From assembly GCA_001804885.1 (NCBI GenBank), contig MHBM01000092.1, positions 42,931 to 87,309 of the forward strand: DNA of 44,379 bases, in the 5' to 3' direction. This document shows positions 26,665 to 33,236 of the stretch, piece after piece. Position numbers and translations under genes: made by a program. The first letter of the stretch is position 1. Each line of letters opens with the position of its first letter. Origin of the DNA: Lentisphaerae bacterium RIFOXYA12_FULL_48_11 (GTDB lineage Bacteria; Verrucomicrobiota; Kiritimatiellia; UBA8416; YA12-FULL-48-11). The notes below the pieces were generated by a model that saw nothing but the letters and a program-made list of their open reading frames with translations, did not search any database and was not told where the DNA came from.

Positions 26665-27006
26665 TGGGTCTTATGGGGTTTCCGGCCGCCGTTAAGCACG
26701 AGGGTGTTGGCCCTGGGCGAAGTTTTCGGAGACGGAGCGATCTTGGCGGGACGTTGACGAAAACCAATACGCTCGTGCCGGCGGCCATGGGGGCCGAGCT
26801 TTGGTGTGGCTTGTGCGGAGACTGTAGCGTGGCGTAATCGCCGTGACTGGGCATCTCCCGATCTTCGAAGCGACGGTGCCTGGCGCCGTGAACGGTAGGT
26901 TGCCTTCCGTTCAGCGTAGCCGCGTAGCGGTCGGGAGTTGCACGTAACGGCGGCGCCCGCGAACAAGGAGCAAGCGCAACGCCACACGCGAGCGAGGCGG
27001 GGGCTT
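26665..27006 (-). ncRNA. Candidate structured GC-rich leader RNA
   Basis: This 340-nt stretch is visibly more GC-rich than its neighbours and lies just upstream of the PRTase start on the minus strand. Strong hairpins include 26890-26912 (two 10-nt arms, one mismatch, loop TTG) and CCGC-GTA-GCGG (26920-26930). Frames are open on both strands but with Arg-rich, low-quality protein sequence, as expected of GC-rich noncoding DNA. It could be a cis-acting leader, a free RNA or an origin-like site. From 27007 to 27212 I see no gene. Confidence 0.35.
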
Positions 27007-27179
27007 AGATCAAGATGGATGAATTATTTCTTTTGCCGAAGGGAAATAAGGATTCCTGCCAGGCTTAATGGTTCTCTAAGGAGGTAGGGTGGATAGCCGT
27101 GGGCTTTGGGGGTAAGGTTCTGAAATTGGCTTTTAGAAAATTGGATCCGTTTGCGCTACTATTTTTACTGACGCGGCCA

Positions 27180-27229
27180 GTGCTGAAGCCGGACCGGGAT
27201 TCACGGTTTTATTCAGCACGGTACAACAT
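27180..27229 (-). terminator. Hairpin over the stop of the radical-SAM-like gene
   Basis: GTGCTGAA (27180-27187) pairs with TTCAGCAC (27222-27229). The right arm contains the TGA stop region of the minus-strand gene. This is an 8-bp stem with a large loop that holds a smaller CCGTGAATCCCGG-like hairpin. Terminator role is plausible, T tract absent. Confidence 0.4.
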
Positions 27230-27944
27230 TATTTCCATCTGTCATAATTACCTTTGGTAGTTTTATGCCCTTTAGATTCTTTCCAAGAATTTTGATCTTG
27301 TGCTTGTTGAGAATCTTTACAAACGCTTTCAGCTTTTGTTCGGATGGTTCGGGGAGTTTACATTTCTTGCTGTCAAATCCCAACCATACATATTCTGGCT
27401 TCAGTTTGATCATCCAGTCGGCGAATATCTCCACATCAAAGTCCATGACCGGCACGATAGTTACGACCTTCCTTGGATACTTGAGGGAGAGAAACTGTTT
27501 ATATCTAGTGGTCGGTAGGGGTGCTTTTGATATTGCTTTGTAGCCCTTATCCCGGTTTGTTTCCAGTGTTGTCACTATAGCGAAATTCGGGTTCAGTAAA
27601 TGCAGGAATGGCTTCAGGCAGGAGGGCTTTTTCGACTGGAAGTAGTATGTTTGTGCATTTCTTGACCTGTGGTTTTTTAGTGCATTGATAATCTTTGGTA
27701 CGAACCTCTTCGGACAATAGGATATATCACCGCTTCCGCACACAAAAACAATCTTGGATCCGGGGATTTTCGAAAGCCTTTCAGGATGGCAATGCGGTGT
27801 ATAATTATAACATTGATTACAATTTTTCCTCTGCCGTTTGGCCTGTCGCTTAAAAGTTGGGGTACAATAGCTGCAATTGAACTCACAACCCATGAATGGG
27901 CTCCACGTTTTAGTATTTGCATACATATTTGAAGTAGCCGGCAT
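27213..27944 (-). CDS. Radical-SAM-like protein of mobile elements
   Basis: The 243-aa protein follows GAGGAAA. The N-terminus has MGCEFNCSYC: Cys20, Cys24 and Cys27 in the CxxxCxxC order that binds the [4Fe-4S] cluster of radical SAM enzymes. A second Cys group (NCNQCYNYTPHC) follows at about 41-52. The rest (KIVFVCGSGDISYCP; FAIVTTLETNRDKG; PEYVWLGFDSKKC) looks like an incomplete TIM barrel, comparable to phage Gp37/Gp68-like (DUF5131) proteins but not clearly the same. Probably a nucleotide- or DNA-linked modification; no substrate can be named. Confidence 0.65.
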   Translation of the reverse strand: MPATSNMYANTKTWSPFMGCEFNCSYCTPTFKRQAKRQRKNCNQCYNYTPHCHPERLSKIPGSKIVFVCGSGDISYCPKRFVPKIINALKNHRSRNAQTYYFQSKKPSCLKPFLHLLNPNFAIVTTLETNRDKGYKAISKAPLPTTRYKQFLSLKYPRKVVTIVPVMDFDVEIFADWMIKLKPEYVWLGFDSKKCKLPEPSEQKLKAFVKILNKHKIKILGKNLKGIKLPKVIMTDGNNVVPC

Positions 27945-27959
27945 CGAATATTTCCTCCA

Positions 27960-28172
27960 TTATCCGACATTATCCATATGCTTGTCTTCGAGACGACCAT
28001 TCTGAATAATGAGTATCGTTTGTAAGAGCGTATTGCCGCCGACGGACATATCAAGATTGTTTTCGGGATCGATTACGGGGAAATTGTTTCTGTCATTGAT
28101 GGTTATACCTGCGCGCAAAGGATGTTTATTTTTCTTGAGGCGCGGGATTAACAAATGTTTTGGAAGCCACAT
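27960..28172 (-). CDS. 70-aa hypothetical protein
   Basis: This small frame lies between the XRE gene (9 nt upstream) and the radical-SAM-like gene (15 nt downstream) on the same strand, so it is probably the middle gene of a three-gene operon. The basic N-terminus (MWLPKHLLIPRLKKNKHP) is followed by a strand-rich part (GNTLLQTILIIQNGR). The ribosome site (AGGCAACT) is weak. No family recognised. Confidence 0.5.
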   Translation of the reverse strand: MWLPKHLLIPRLKKNKHPLRAGITINDRNNFPVIDPENNLDMSVGGNTLLQTILIIQNGRLEDKHMDNVG

Positions 28173-28181
28173 AGTTGCCTG

Positions 28182-28388
28182 TTATAAATCAAACAAATCT
28201 CGAAGTCTGATGTTGAGGGCCTTGGCGATCCTCTCGCAGCCTTCAATAGAGGGGGAATTGATGCCGCGTTCGACAAAACTCACGAATTCCACGGAATAAT
28301 CGGCCTTCTCGGCAAAAGCTTCCTGGGTTAACCCTTTTTCCCTGCGTAATTCGGCAATTCGTTTCCCCAACTGTTTCTTTATGTTCAC
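28182..28388 (-). CDS. XRE-family HTH regulator
   Basis: This 68-aa single-domain Cro/C1-type protein reads LGKRIAELRREKGLTQEAFAEKADYSVEFVSFVERGINSPSIEGCERIAKALNI, with the HTH at about 18-41. The start is GTG at 28388. A perfect palindrome overlaps this start codon and a second copy lies 37 bp away, so autoregulation is likely. It heads the minus-strand operon and faces the small-gene cluster that begins at 28543, which it could also control. Confidence 0.88.
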   Translation of the reverse strand: MNIKKQLGKRIAELRREKGLTQEAFAEKADYSVEFVSFVERGINSPSIEGCERIAKALNIRLRDLFDL

Positions 28389-28440
28389 GTAGCGATACTA
28401 CGTATATTATCCTTGATAATACCACGCAGTCAGGCTACGT
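28387..28440. promoter_or_regulatory. Paired palindromic operators of the XRE gene
   Basis: ACGTAG-CGATA-CTACGT (28387-28403) is a perfect 6-bp palindrome over the GTG start. ACGCAG-TCAGG-CTACGT (28424-28440) is the same site with one mismatch. Their centres are 37 bp apart. Between them the minus strand offers a possible -35 CTGACT and -10 TAATAT (18-nt spacing), so repressor bound at both sites would cover the promoter. Confidence 0.6.
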
Positions 28441-28542
28441 TTTTGAAATACATTGGTCGGTATATAAATACAGGAAATCCACGTTAGGCGGTCATGTTTT
28501 ATCCGCCTACGCTGGGTAGAAACCGTGGAAAAGAGGGGCGCA

Positions 28543-28761
28543 ATGAGTCTTGCTACATTCTGGATGCGACACACCAATTTGGAGAAAGTCAGTGACGGGA
28601 CGCTGCTTGAGATGCAGCGCAGAGTTGACACCATGATAGGGCAATCACAGTGGAGTGACGGCAGGGGCGGTTTTATGGGGCGACTTGCTGATGTGGAGTT
28701 GGAAAAGTTGCATATTGAAAAAGAGAGGATTGATGCTGCGGTTTCGCGGCGTGGCTTGTAG
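28543..28761 (+). CDS. 72-aa hypothetical protein, cluster gene 1
   Basis: The start ATG at 28543 follows AGAGGGG. The product (MSLATFWMRHTNLEKVSDGTLLEMQRRVDTMIGQ ... LADVELEKLHIEKERIDAAV; shown in part) is mostly helical and charged, with a likely coiled coil at its C-terminal half. No family recognised. It is the first of seven closely spaced plus-strand small genes up to 30910. Confidence 0.6.
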   Translation: MSLATFWMRHTNLEKVSDGTLLEMQRRVDTMIGQSQWSDGRGGFMGRLADVELEKLHIEKERIDAAVSRRGL

Positions 28762-28797
28762 CTCTAACATGGGGTCGTACAACAAGGAGGCGAAAAA

Positions 28798-28881
28798 TTG
28801 GCATATGGTTTGTTCTGCGATGGTAGCTGGCTATGCCTGATCTGGGTGACGTTGTTTTCTCTTAGAAAGAAAGGTGTATAA
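28798..28881 (+). CDS. 27-aa hydrophobic microprotein, TTG start
   Basis: The TTG at 28798 follows a strong AAGGAGG (28784-28790) at 7-nt spacing, which is hard to explain otherwise. The peptide MAYGLFCDGSWLCLIWVTLFSL then RKKGV is a single hydrophobic helix with a basic end, so it should insert in the membrane. Its TAA stop lies 3 nt before the ATG of the next gene, a spacing typical for translational coupling; it could also be a leader peptide for that gene. Confidence 0.45.
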   Translation: MAYGLFCDGSWLCLIWVTLFSLRKKGV

Positions 28882-28884
28882 GTT

Positions 28885-29547
28885 ATGACAATAGAAGAAC
28901 GTTTGCAGAAACTGGAGCAGAAAGTGGATGCGATAATTGCCGGTGACCCCAAAGATGAGATTCGCACAAAGGTAATTCGGCTGGTTGATGATTTTGGCAA
29001 GGTTCGCGCTATATTGGGTGCTGGTGCCGGTGAGCCGAGTCTTAGTATGAGCGACAAGAATGGCAATATTTGCGCCATGTTTGGCGTTGAGGCTGAAAGT
29101 GCCATGCTGGCGCTTACTAATGCGGATGGTAAAGCGCGGGCCACTCTGTGCGTTACAGAAAACATGCCAGCACTTCAGTTAAATGACACGAACGGTACCG
29201 CTCGTGCCGCACTTCATTTGTGCAACGATGCGCCAATGTTGAATTTATACGACGAAAATCGCGTAATTCGTACCTCCACGACCGTGGCTGATGCAGGGAT
29301 AGGTTTTGAGGTGCATGATGTAAACGGCAAAACCTGTGCAGGCTTAAGGACGATAGACGACAAGCCTCGGATGGATATTATCGGGACAACAGGGAGTGTG
29401 ACATTGGGCGCTCTTAAGGATGGGCCCGCTCTGCTCCTAGCCGATCGGACTCCTTGTATTCGTGCAGGGATAAGAGTGTCCGGTAGCACGCAGGTGTCCG
29501 AGCTTTATGATGCGAGAGGCAACCGTGTTTGGGCTGCCGATCAATGA
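28885..29547 (+). CDS. 22-residue beta-repeat protein
   Basis: The 220-aa protein begins with a short coiled coil (MTIEERLQKLEQKVDAIIAG). From about residue 30 it consists of repeats of roughly 22 residues with the pattern D-x-x-G-x-x-R-A-x-hydrophobic ... P-x-L-x-L-x-D: e.g. DDFGKVRAILG, DKNGNICAMFG, NADGKARATLC, DTNGTARAALH, DENRVIRTSTT, DVNGKTCAGLR. Regular strands with turn Gly/Asn suggest a beta-solenoid or beta-propeller-like fold. No signal peptide, so cytoplasmic. Unknown function; it is the largest member of the small-gene cluster. Confidence 0.75.
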   Translation: MTIEERLQKLEQKVDAIIAGDPKDEIRTKVIRLVDDFGKVRAILGAGAGEPSLSMSDKNGNICAMFGVEAESAMLALTNADGKARATLCVTENMPALQLNDTNGTARAALHLCNDAPMLNLYDENRVIRTSTTVADAGIGFEVHDVNGKTCAGLRTIDDKPRMDIIGTTGSVTLGALKDGPALLLADRTPCIRAGIRVSGSTQVSELYDARGNRVWAADQ

Positions 29548-29615
29548 GAGATATTTTGCATATGGTGACTGATATTTGGCGGAATATGTTCGCATAACAA
29601 AGGTAAAGGGATCTC

Positions 29616-29999
29616 ATGAATGCAGCTGATGATCTTGTTCGTTACACGATGGATTACGTGCAATATAAACATAAGCTCACCCCGACGCAAGCGAATCGCT
29701 TTGTGCTGAATCCTGACATTATGTTTGCCGGAAGTATGGAGCAATTCATTAATTTCATATCAATTGATTCAGATTCTATGAGCGCTGTTCGGTCGCGAAG
29801 TTATGATGCCCCGTGTCTTGCAGAGATCAACTCACTTCTTGATTCTTTCGCCAACACCTATGCCTCGAATGAGCCGGAAATAATGAAATACCTGCGAGCG
29901 ATGGGCCATCCTCTCGGCAAGCAAGGTGGTTCTGGTTGTCTTCTTATGATTGTGTCCATCACGGTGCCACTTGCTGCATTGGTTTGGCTCTTTTGTTGA
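29616..29999 (+). CDS. 127-aa tail-anchored membrane protein
   Basis: The start follows AAAGGGA. The first 100 residues are helical and soluble (MNAADDLVRYTMDYVQYKHKL ... LTPTQANRFVLN); the last 20 (GCLLMIVSITVPLAALVWLFC) form a single membrane helix at the very end, as in tail-anchored proteins. No family recognised. It sits between the beta-repeat protein and two further small envelope proteins. Confidence 0.65.
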   Translation: MNAADDLVRYTMDYVQYKHKLTPTQANRFVLNPDIMFAGSMEQFINFISIDSDSMSAVRSRSYDAPCLAEINSLLDSFANTYASNEPEIMKYLRAMGHPLGKQGGSGCLLMIVSITVPLAALVWLFC

Positions 30000-30051
30000 C
30001 GAGTTCACTCAGCACCGTAGTGGGCCGAATTCTGTGGGAGGAATGAGAGTT

Positions 30052-30222
30052 ATGTACAACAAATATAGGTCAGATTTGTCTAACCCAAAGGCGGGCGGGT
30101 GCCTTGCGGCAATCATATTAATCCCCCTGCAGATCATCTATTCTATTGTAACTATTCCGATTATGTTGATCGTCGCTATCATTGTTGGCATATCAAAATT
30201 ATTTGGCGGTGGCAAAAAATAG
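30052..30222 (+). CDS. 56-aa membrane protein
   Basis: GGGAGGA stands about 9 nt before the ATG at 30052; the ATG at 30043 directly abuts it and is less likely. The peptide MYNKYRSDLSNPKAGG is followed by a long hydrophobic span (CLAAIILIPLQIIYSIVTIP then IMLIVAIIVGISKLF) and GGGKK, so it has one long or two short membrane helices and a basic end. Its stop overlaps the AGGAG of the next gene. Confidence 0.6.
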   Translation: MYNKYRSDLSNPKAGGCLAAIILIPLQIIYSIVTIPIMLIVAIIVGISKLFGGGKK

Positions 30223-30231
30223 GAGCTATTC

Positions 30232-30387
30232 GTGTGGCGCGTTCTGTACATTTCAGCAATTGTTTTGCCCATGTTCTTTACCGGATGTACATCCACGAGC
30301 AGCAGCGGGAGAGTTTATTTGTCGATGACCCCTCTGTATATAATTGGAGGCATAATCTTACTTATCGCTTTTTTGCGTCGGCGATAG
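30232..30387 (+). CDS. 51-aa small lipoprotein
   Basis: The GTG at 30232 follows AGGAG (30221-30225) at 6 nt. The peptide reads MWRVLYISAIVLPMFFTGC with a lipobox FTGC (Cys19), then STSSSG linker, then a second hydrophobic stretch (LYIIGGIILLIAFLRRR). A lipid-anchored peptide with an added membrane helix is unusual. It is tightly coupled to the 56-aa membrane protein gene (9 nt between stop and start). Confidence 0.6.
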   Translation: MWRVLYISAIVLPMFFTGCTSTSSSGRVYLSMTPLYIIGGIILLIAFLRRR

Positions 30388-30469
30388 CCTCTGATGGTGG
30401 GGTAAACAAGACGGTGTCCAACTAGAGTTTTGGGTTTAGTGAAGTAAAATTAAGCAACAGGAGATCGTA

Positions 30470-30910
30470 ATGGGCATATTTGAGAAATTGTTTGGTGGTG
30501 GGTCATCACAGAGATGTCCTGATCATCAAATGGCTGAATGGCTCTCAACTTTGATCATACATACGGACATGCAGTTAAGTTTGAAGTCTCTATGGCGTAA
30601 TTCGGAGCACAAGAGCGTAATCGTGGGCTACTATTTTGGATTTATTGATTCTACGGGCCAAGTTAATGGATGGTCCGAGAACTCTCGTATTGCTATGGCG
30701 CGTAAAGTATTTAGTGATGCATTTCAATTGAACTCCTCAGAGACAGAAGATGCTGTAAACCTCGCACTAGAGTGTTCGCGAACACCAAAAGGCCGACACT
30801 ACATGATGGAGGGGGCGCAGGCTCTTGGCATGTTTAGTACAGGGCAAGCACCTACTCCAGGGAATACGCGACTGATGCGGCTACTCGCGGATGCCGCGCC
30901 TGTTTTCTGA
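30470..30910 (+). CDS. 146-aa hypothetical protein, last cluster gene
   Basis: CAGGAG lies 7 nt before the ATG. The protein (MGIFEKLFGGGSSQRCPDHQ...) is soluble and mostly helical, with AMARKVFSDAFQLNSSETEDAVNLALECSRT in the middle (given in two parts: AMARKVFSDAF, then QLNSSETEDAVNLALE). It begins with the same GxFxKLFGGG-type motif that ends the 56-aa membrane protein (ISKLFGGGKK), perhaps a shared binding patch. No known family. Convergent with the ClpS-like gene. Confidence 0.62.
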   Translation: MGIFEKLFGGGSSQRCPDHQMAEWLSTLIIHTDMQLSLKSLWRNSEHKSVIVGYYFGFIDSTGQVNGWSENSRIAMARKVFSDAFQLNSSETEDAVNLALECSRTPKGRHYMMEGAQALGMFSTGQAPTPGNTRLMRLLADAAPVF

Positions 30911-30967
30911 GATCGTGCTTTTGTCTACATTATTATATTTCGGCAGATTGTTTGCAGGAATATCCGA

Positions 30968-31258
30968 TTATATCTTCTCCACAGTTACCGTTAACCCAAA
31001 AGACTGCATCTGTTCACCGTGCAACTTCGCAGACTCAGCCCCCTCTACTTCAGCGATGGCCTTGCCGTTGTTATTGGCCTCAAGCATGATCTTTATTGCC
31101 AGCGGTGAGTCATGGTTGAATACCTGCATGAGGCATCGAACAACGAAAAATGCCTCGTTATGGTCGTCGTTCCACAGAATGACCTGATACATGTCCTCAG
31201 GCTTTACTGCTGAACTTATATCAACTGTTATGGCAGGGTTATTGCTGATTGTCGCCAT
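30968..31258 (-). CDS. ClpS-like adaptor
   Basis: The 96-aa start at 31258 lies inside the last 20 nt of the PcfJ-like gene, so translation is probably coupled. The core YQVILWNDDHNEAFFVV, LMQVF and IMLEANNNGKA match ClpS, the adaptor that hands N-degron proteins to ClpA/ClpC. Asn30 and Asp31 of the N-degron pocket are kept, but the pocket His (His66 in E. coli, in MLEVH) is Asn62 here, and the cysteine/tyrosine of the usual C-terminal part is changed. No clp ATPase gene is nearby. It may be a mobile-element adaptor with altered specificity or an inhibitor. Confidence 0.75.
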   Translation of the reverse strand: MATISNNPAITVDISSAVKPEDMYQVILWNDDHNEAFFVVRCLMQVFNHDSPLAIKIMLEANNNGKAIAEVEGAESAKLHGEQMQSFGLTVTVEKI

Positions 31259-32447
31259 GTTGCTCTTTTCTGCGCTCCCTATTAACATTATTGAGCCATT
31301 CCTTGACCACCTGCAGGGTGGGTTCCTCCACTTCTTTGTTACACACGCCCCTTATTTGCGAGATCCTCCAGCTGCCGTTAACCTTGGGCCGCAATGCCAG
31401 CGTCGCTCTTTCGGGTTTTAGGACTCTGTAAATGTACATCCTTCCATTTTGGACTTCGTTTAAATAGGTCGTTACACAATGGTGCATGTTCTGGCCTTCC
31501 CTGTAGAATTCTCTTGGCGAACGGATAGGGATAATGTCATCAGTTTCCGGCATTGGGATATTCTCGAATTGTGACGGGTGTTTGACCTTTTCTCCCTTAC
31601 TCCTTTTTCTACGAGGTATAACGGGCAGTGTTATGGCTTCGTTGTACTGTGGAAGGATCTCGTCGTGAATGGCTTGTATCCCGGCGATGGATTCGAATAT
31701 CGGTTTTTTGATCCTGTGTTGTGCACGTATCGTTTCGAACATGGAGCAGGTCTCAAACAGTAAATCTGATTCCGGACTATTTATCCGTTCTTCCTGGTGC
31801 TCGGAAATCTCCAGCAGTAACTTTGGGGTAATAAAGTCAGCAATGTTCTTGTTCGTAATGAGCGCCATGACGCCGGCATTTATATGATTCATGTGCCCGA
31901 GAGTCTTTGAGAATTCCGTTGTTTTGATGGCGGTGCGGAACATTCGCAGGATGGACGGATTGACGGCTTCCGGAAGTATCTTCTGCAAGAGTCTTACTGT
32001 TGCAGGGGTACAAGGGAATCCCAGCCATTCCAGCAGTTCCTTCTGCTTCTTCAGGCAAAGCTTGGCCATGATGGTGATGCGGTCCTCGGGCTTGGTGCGG
32101 AACTCTGCGTTATTTGCAATGCAGTAGACAAGTATCGGATTCGCTTGCGCTAACTCCACGCAGGCTTTTCCTTCATATAACAATCGAAGCAGCATCCACT
32201 GGTGACTGGGGAAGGGGGCTATAATAGCTTTGAAATTATCGGGGATATCGGAGAGGAAAGTTTCTACGGCTGGATCAAGTTTGTCGTTCGAATTGGGTAT
32301 AATTCTAAAATCCGGGGATTCCGGTTTCCATCCTTTGCCCCGCATCCTGGAAAGCGAATAGGGTTTGGGCTTAAGATGAAGCTGCCATTCGCATGGCATA
32401 CCTTTGATGTGCAGGTAAGCCTCTTCAAAATTGTATAAAAGATTCAT
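31239..32447 (-). CDS. PcfJ-like protein
   Basis: The 402-aa C-terminal part (about 300-385) has REFYREGQNMHHCVTTYLNE, IYRVLKPERATLALR and ISQIRGVCNKEV, the signature of the PcfJ-like family found on conjugative plasmids, phages and integrative elements. The first 290 residues are helical with no recognised domain. The family's role is unsettled; HHC and related residues suggest a metal-dependent or nucleic-acid function. It lies 8 nt after ssb and overlaps the ClpS-like gene. Confidence 0.8.
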   Translation of the reverse strand: MNLLYNFEEAYLHIKGMPCEWQLHLKPKPYSLSRMRGKGWKPESPDFRIIPNSNDKLDPAVETFLSDIPDNFKAIIAPFPSHQWMLLRLLYEGKACVELAQANPILVYCIANNAEFRTKPEDRITIMAKLCLKKQKELLEWLGFPCTPATVRLLQKILPEAVNPSILRMFRTAIKTTEFSKTLGHMNHINAGVMALITNKNIADFITPKLLLEISEHQEERINSPESDLLFETCSMFETIRAQHRIKKPIFESIAGIQAIHDEILPQYNEAITLPVIPRRKRSKGEKVKHPSQFENIPMPETDDIIPIRSPREFYREGQNMHHCVTTYLNEVQNGRMYIYRVLKPERATLALRPKVNGSWRISQIRGVCNKEVEEPTLQVVKEWLNNVNRERRKEQHGDNQQ

Positions 32448-32455
32448 ACCCGCTG

Positions 32456-32863
32456 CTAAAATGGTAGTTTGTCTTCTTCGTTATTATCCGGCTCTTCTGC
32501 TGGCTCATTCTGGTTTGTCTCGCCCTCAGCTTTCTTTGATTTACCAAGAAATTCTATGTTGTTAGCCCGGACCAGCAGTTTGCTCCTTTTCTGGCCGTCC
32601 TTCTCCCATTCATCCATCTTGAGCATGCCCTCAACCATTACAGGCGAACCTTTGGTCAGATACTGGCCGCATATGTCCGCCAGCTTTGACCAGGCCTCCA
32701 CGTCGACATAGCAGACGGTCTCCACGTTTTTACCGTCCTTGCTCTTGTATTTCTCGGAGATCGCCAGGCGCATGTTTGCCACATTCATGCCGGACTTGAG
32801 CGGACGTAATTCAGGGTCCTTTGTAAGATTGCCTATCAACAATACCTTGTTCAATGACGACAT
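32456..32863 (-). CDS. ssb: Single-stranded DNA-binding protein
   Basis: The 135-aa protein has the OB fold of bacterial SSB (NKVLLIGNLTKDPELRPLKSG, split: start to 15-22; then MRLAISEKYK, VDVEAWSKLADICGQYLTKGS, VEGMLKMDEW) and an acidic tail ending EEDKLPF, close to the standard DDxPF tip that binds partners. GGAGGAG precedes the ATG. Being set among mobile-element genes, it is probably the element's own SSB rather than the chromosomal one. Confidence 0.92.
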   Translation of the reverse strand: MSSLNKVLLIGNLTKDPELRPLKSGMNVANMRLAISEKYKSKDGKNVETVCYVDVEAWSKLADICGQYLTKGSPVMVEGMLKMDEWEKDGQKRSKLLVRANNIEFLGKSKKAEGETNQNEPAEEPDNNEEDKLPF

Positions 32864-32912
32864 TTAGCTCTCCTCCCATGTTCTATCTGTATTTCCTATT
32901 GTCTACTGCCAT

Positions 32913-33080
32913 TCATTTCCATTCGTACGGTGTACCTATACCCGGCAGAATTAATTGTCCATTCAATCTTGTAAACGGTTCTTTGACTTTGACGTGTGGT
33001 TGCAGTCTACCGATGCGCTGGTCATCTTCCCTGCATTTTCCAGTCAATCGCGCCAGTAACATTCCGATAATAGTTCTCAT
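32913..33080 (-). CDS. 55-aa hypothetical protein upstream of ssb
   Basis: The ATG at 33080 follows AAGGTGA at close distance and gives MRTIIGMLLARLTGKCREDD ... ending GQLILPGIGTPYEWK, a basic 55-aa peptide. The stop is 49 nt before the ssb start, with ssb's own ribosome site in between. It is the first gene of the minus-strand group 55-aa/ssb/PcfJ/ClpS-like. No family recognised. The remaining gap to the WYL gene (33081-33236) must hold divergent promoters; I cannot assign them with confidence. Confidence 0.5.
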   Translation of the reverse strand: MRTIIGMLLARLTGKCREDDQRIGRLQPHVKVKEPFTRLNGQLILPGIGTPYEWK

Positions 33081-33236
33081 TGCATTCACCTTCTTCTATC
33101 GTTTTTCAGGCCAGCTTAAACTAGGGGGTAGGACAAATACGGTCTGAGGCAAAGTTTTAAGAAAAAGTCCAGTTTGTTGTTAAAACCCTTGTTTCATCAA
33201 GCCTGCAGGAATACTCTATGCCGTTGGAGGATCCAA

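Noticed and set aside
26691-26697. GTTAAGC as a possible integron attC core
   Set aside because: The matching RYYYAAC partner was not found at a suitable distance on either strand, and no integron integrase is present.
26655-26987. 110-codon Arg-rich minus-strand frame in the GC-rich leader
   Set aside because: Composition follows from high GC; several frames are open at once and the region forms hairpins. Kept as a noncoding candidate instead.
28443-28468. Promoter TTGAAA...TATAAA toward the small-gene cluster
   Set aside because: The 14-nt spacing is too short for a normal sigma-70 promoter; I could not fix the true start.
32854-33147. 97-codon plus-strand frame upstream of the WYL gene
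   Set aside because: It is antisense to the better supported 55-aa gene and the start of ssb and has no ribosome site.
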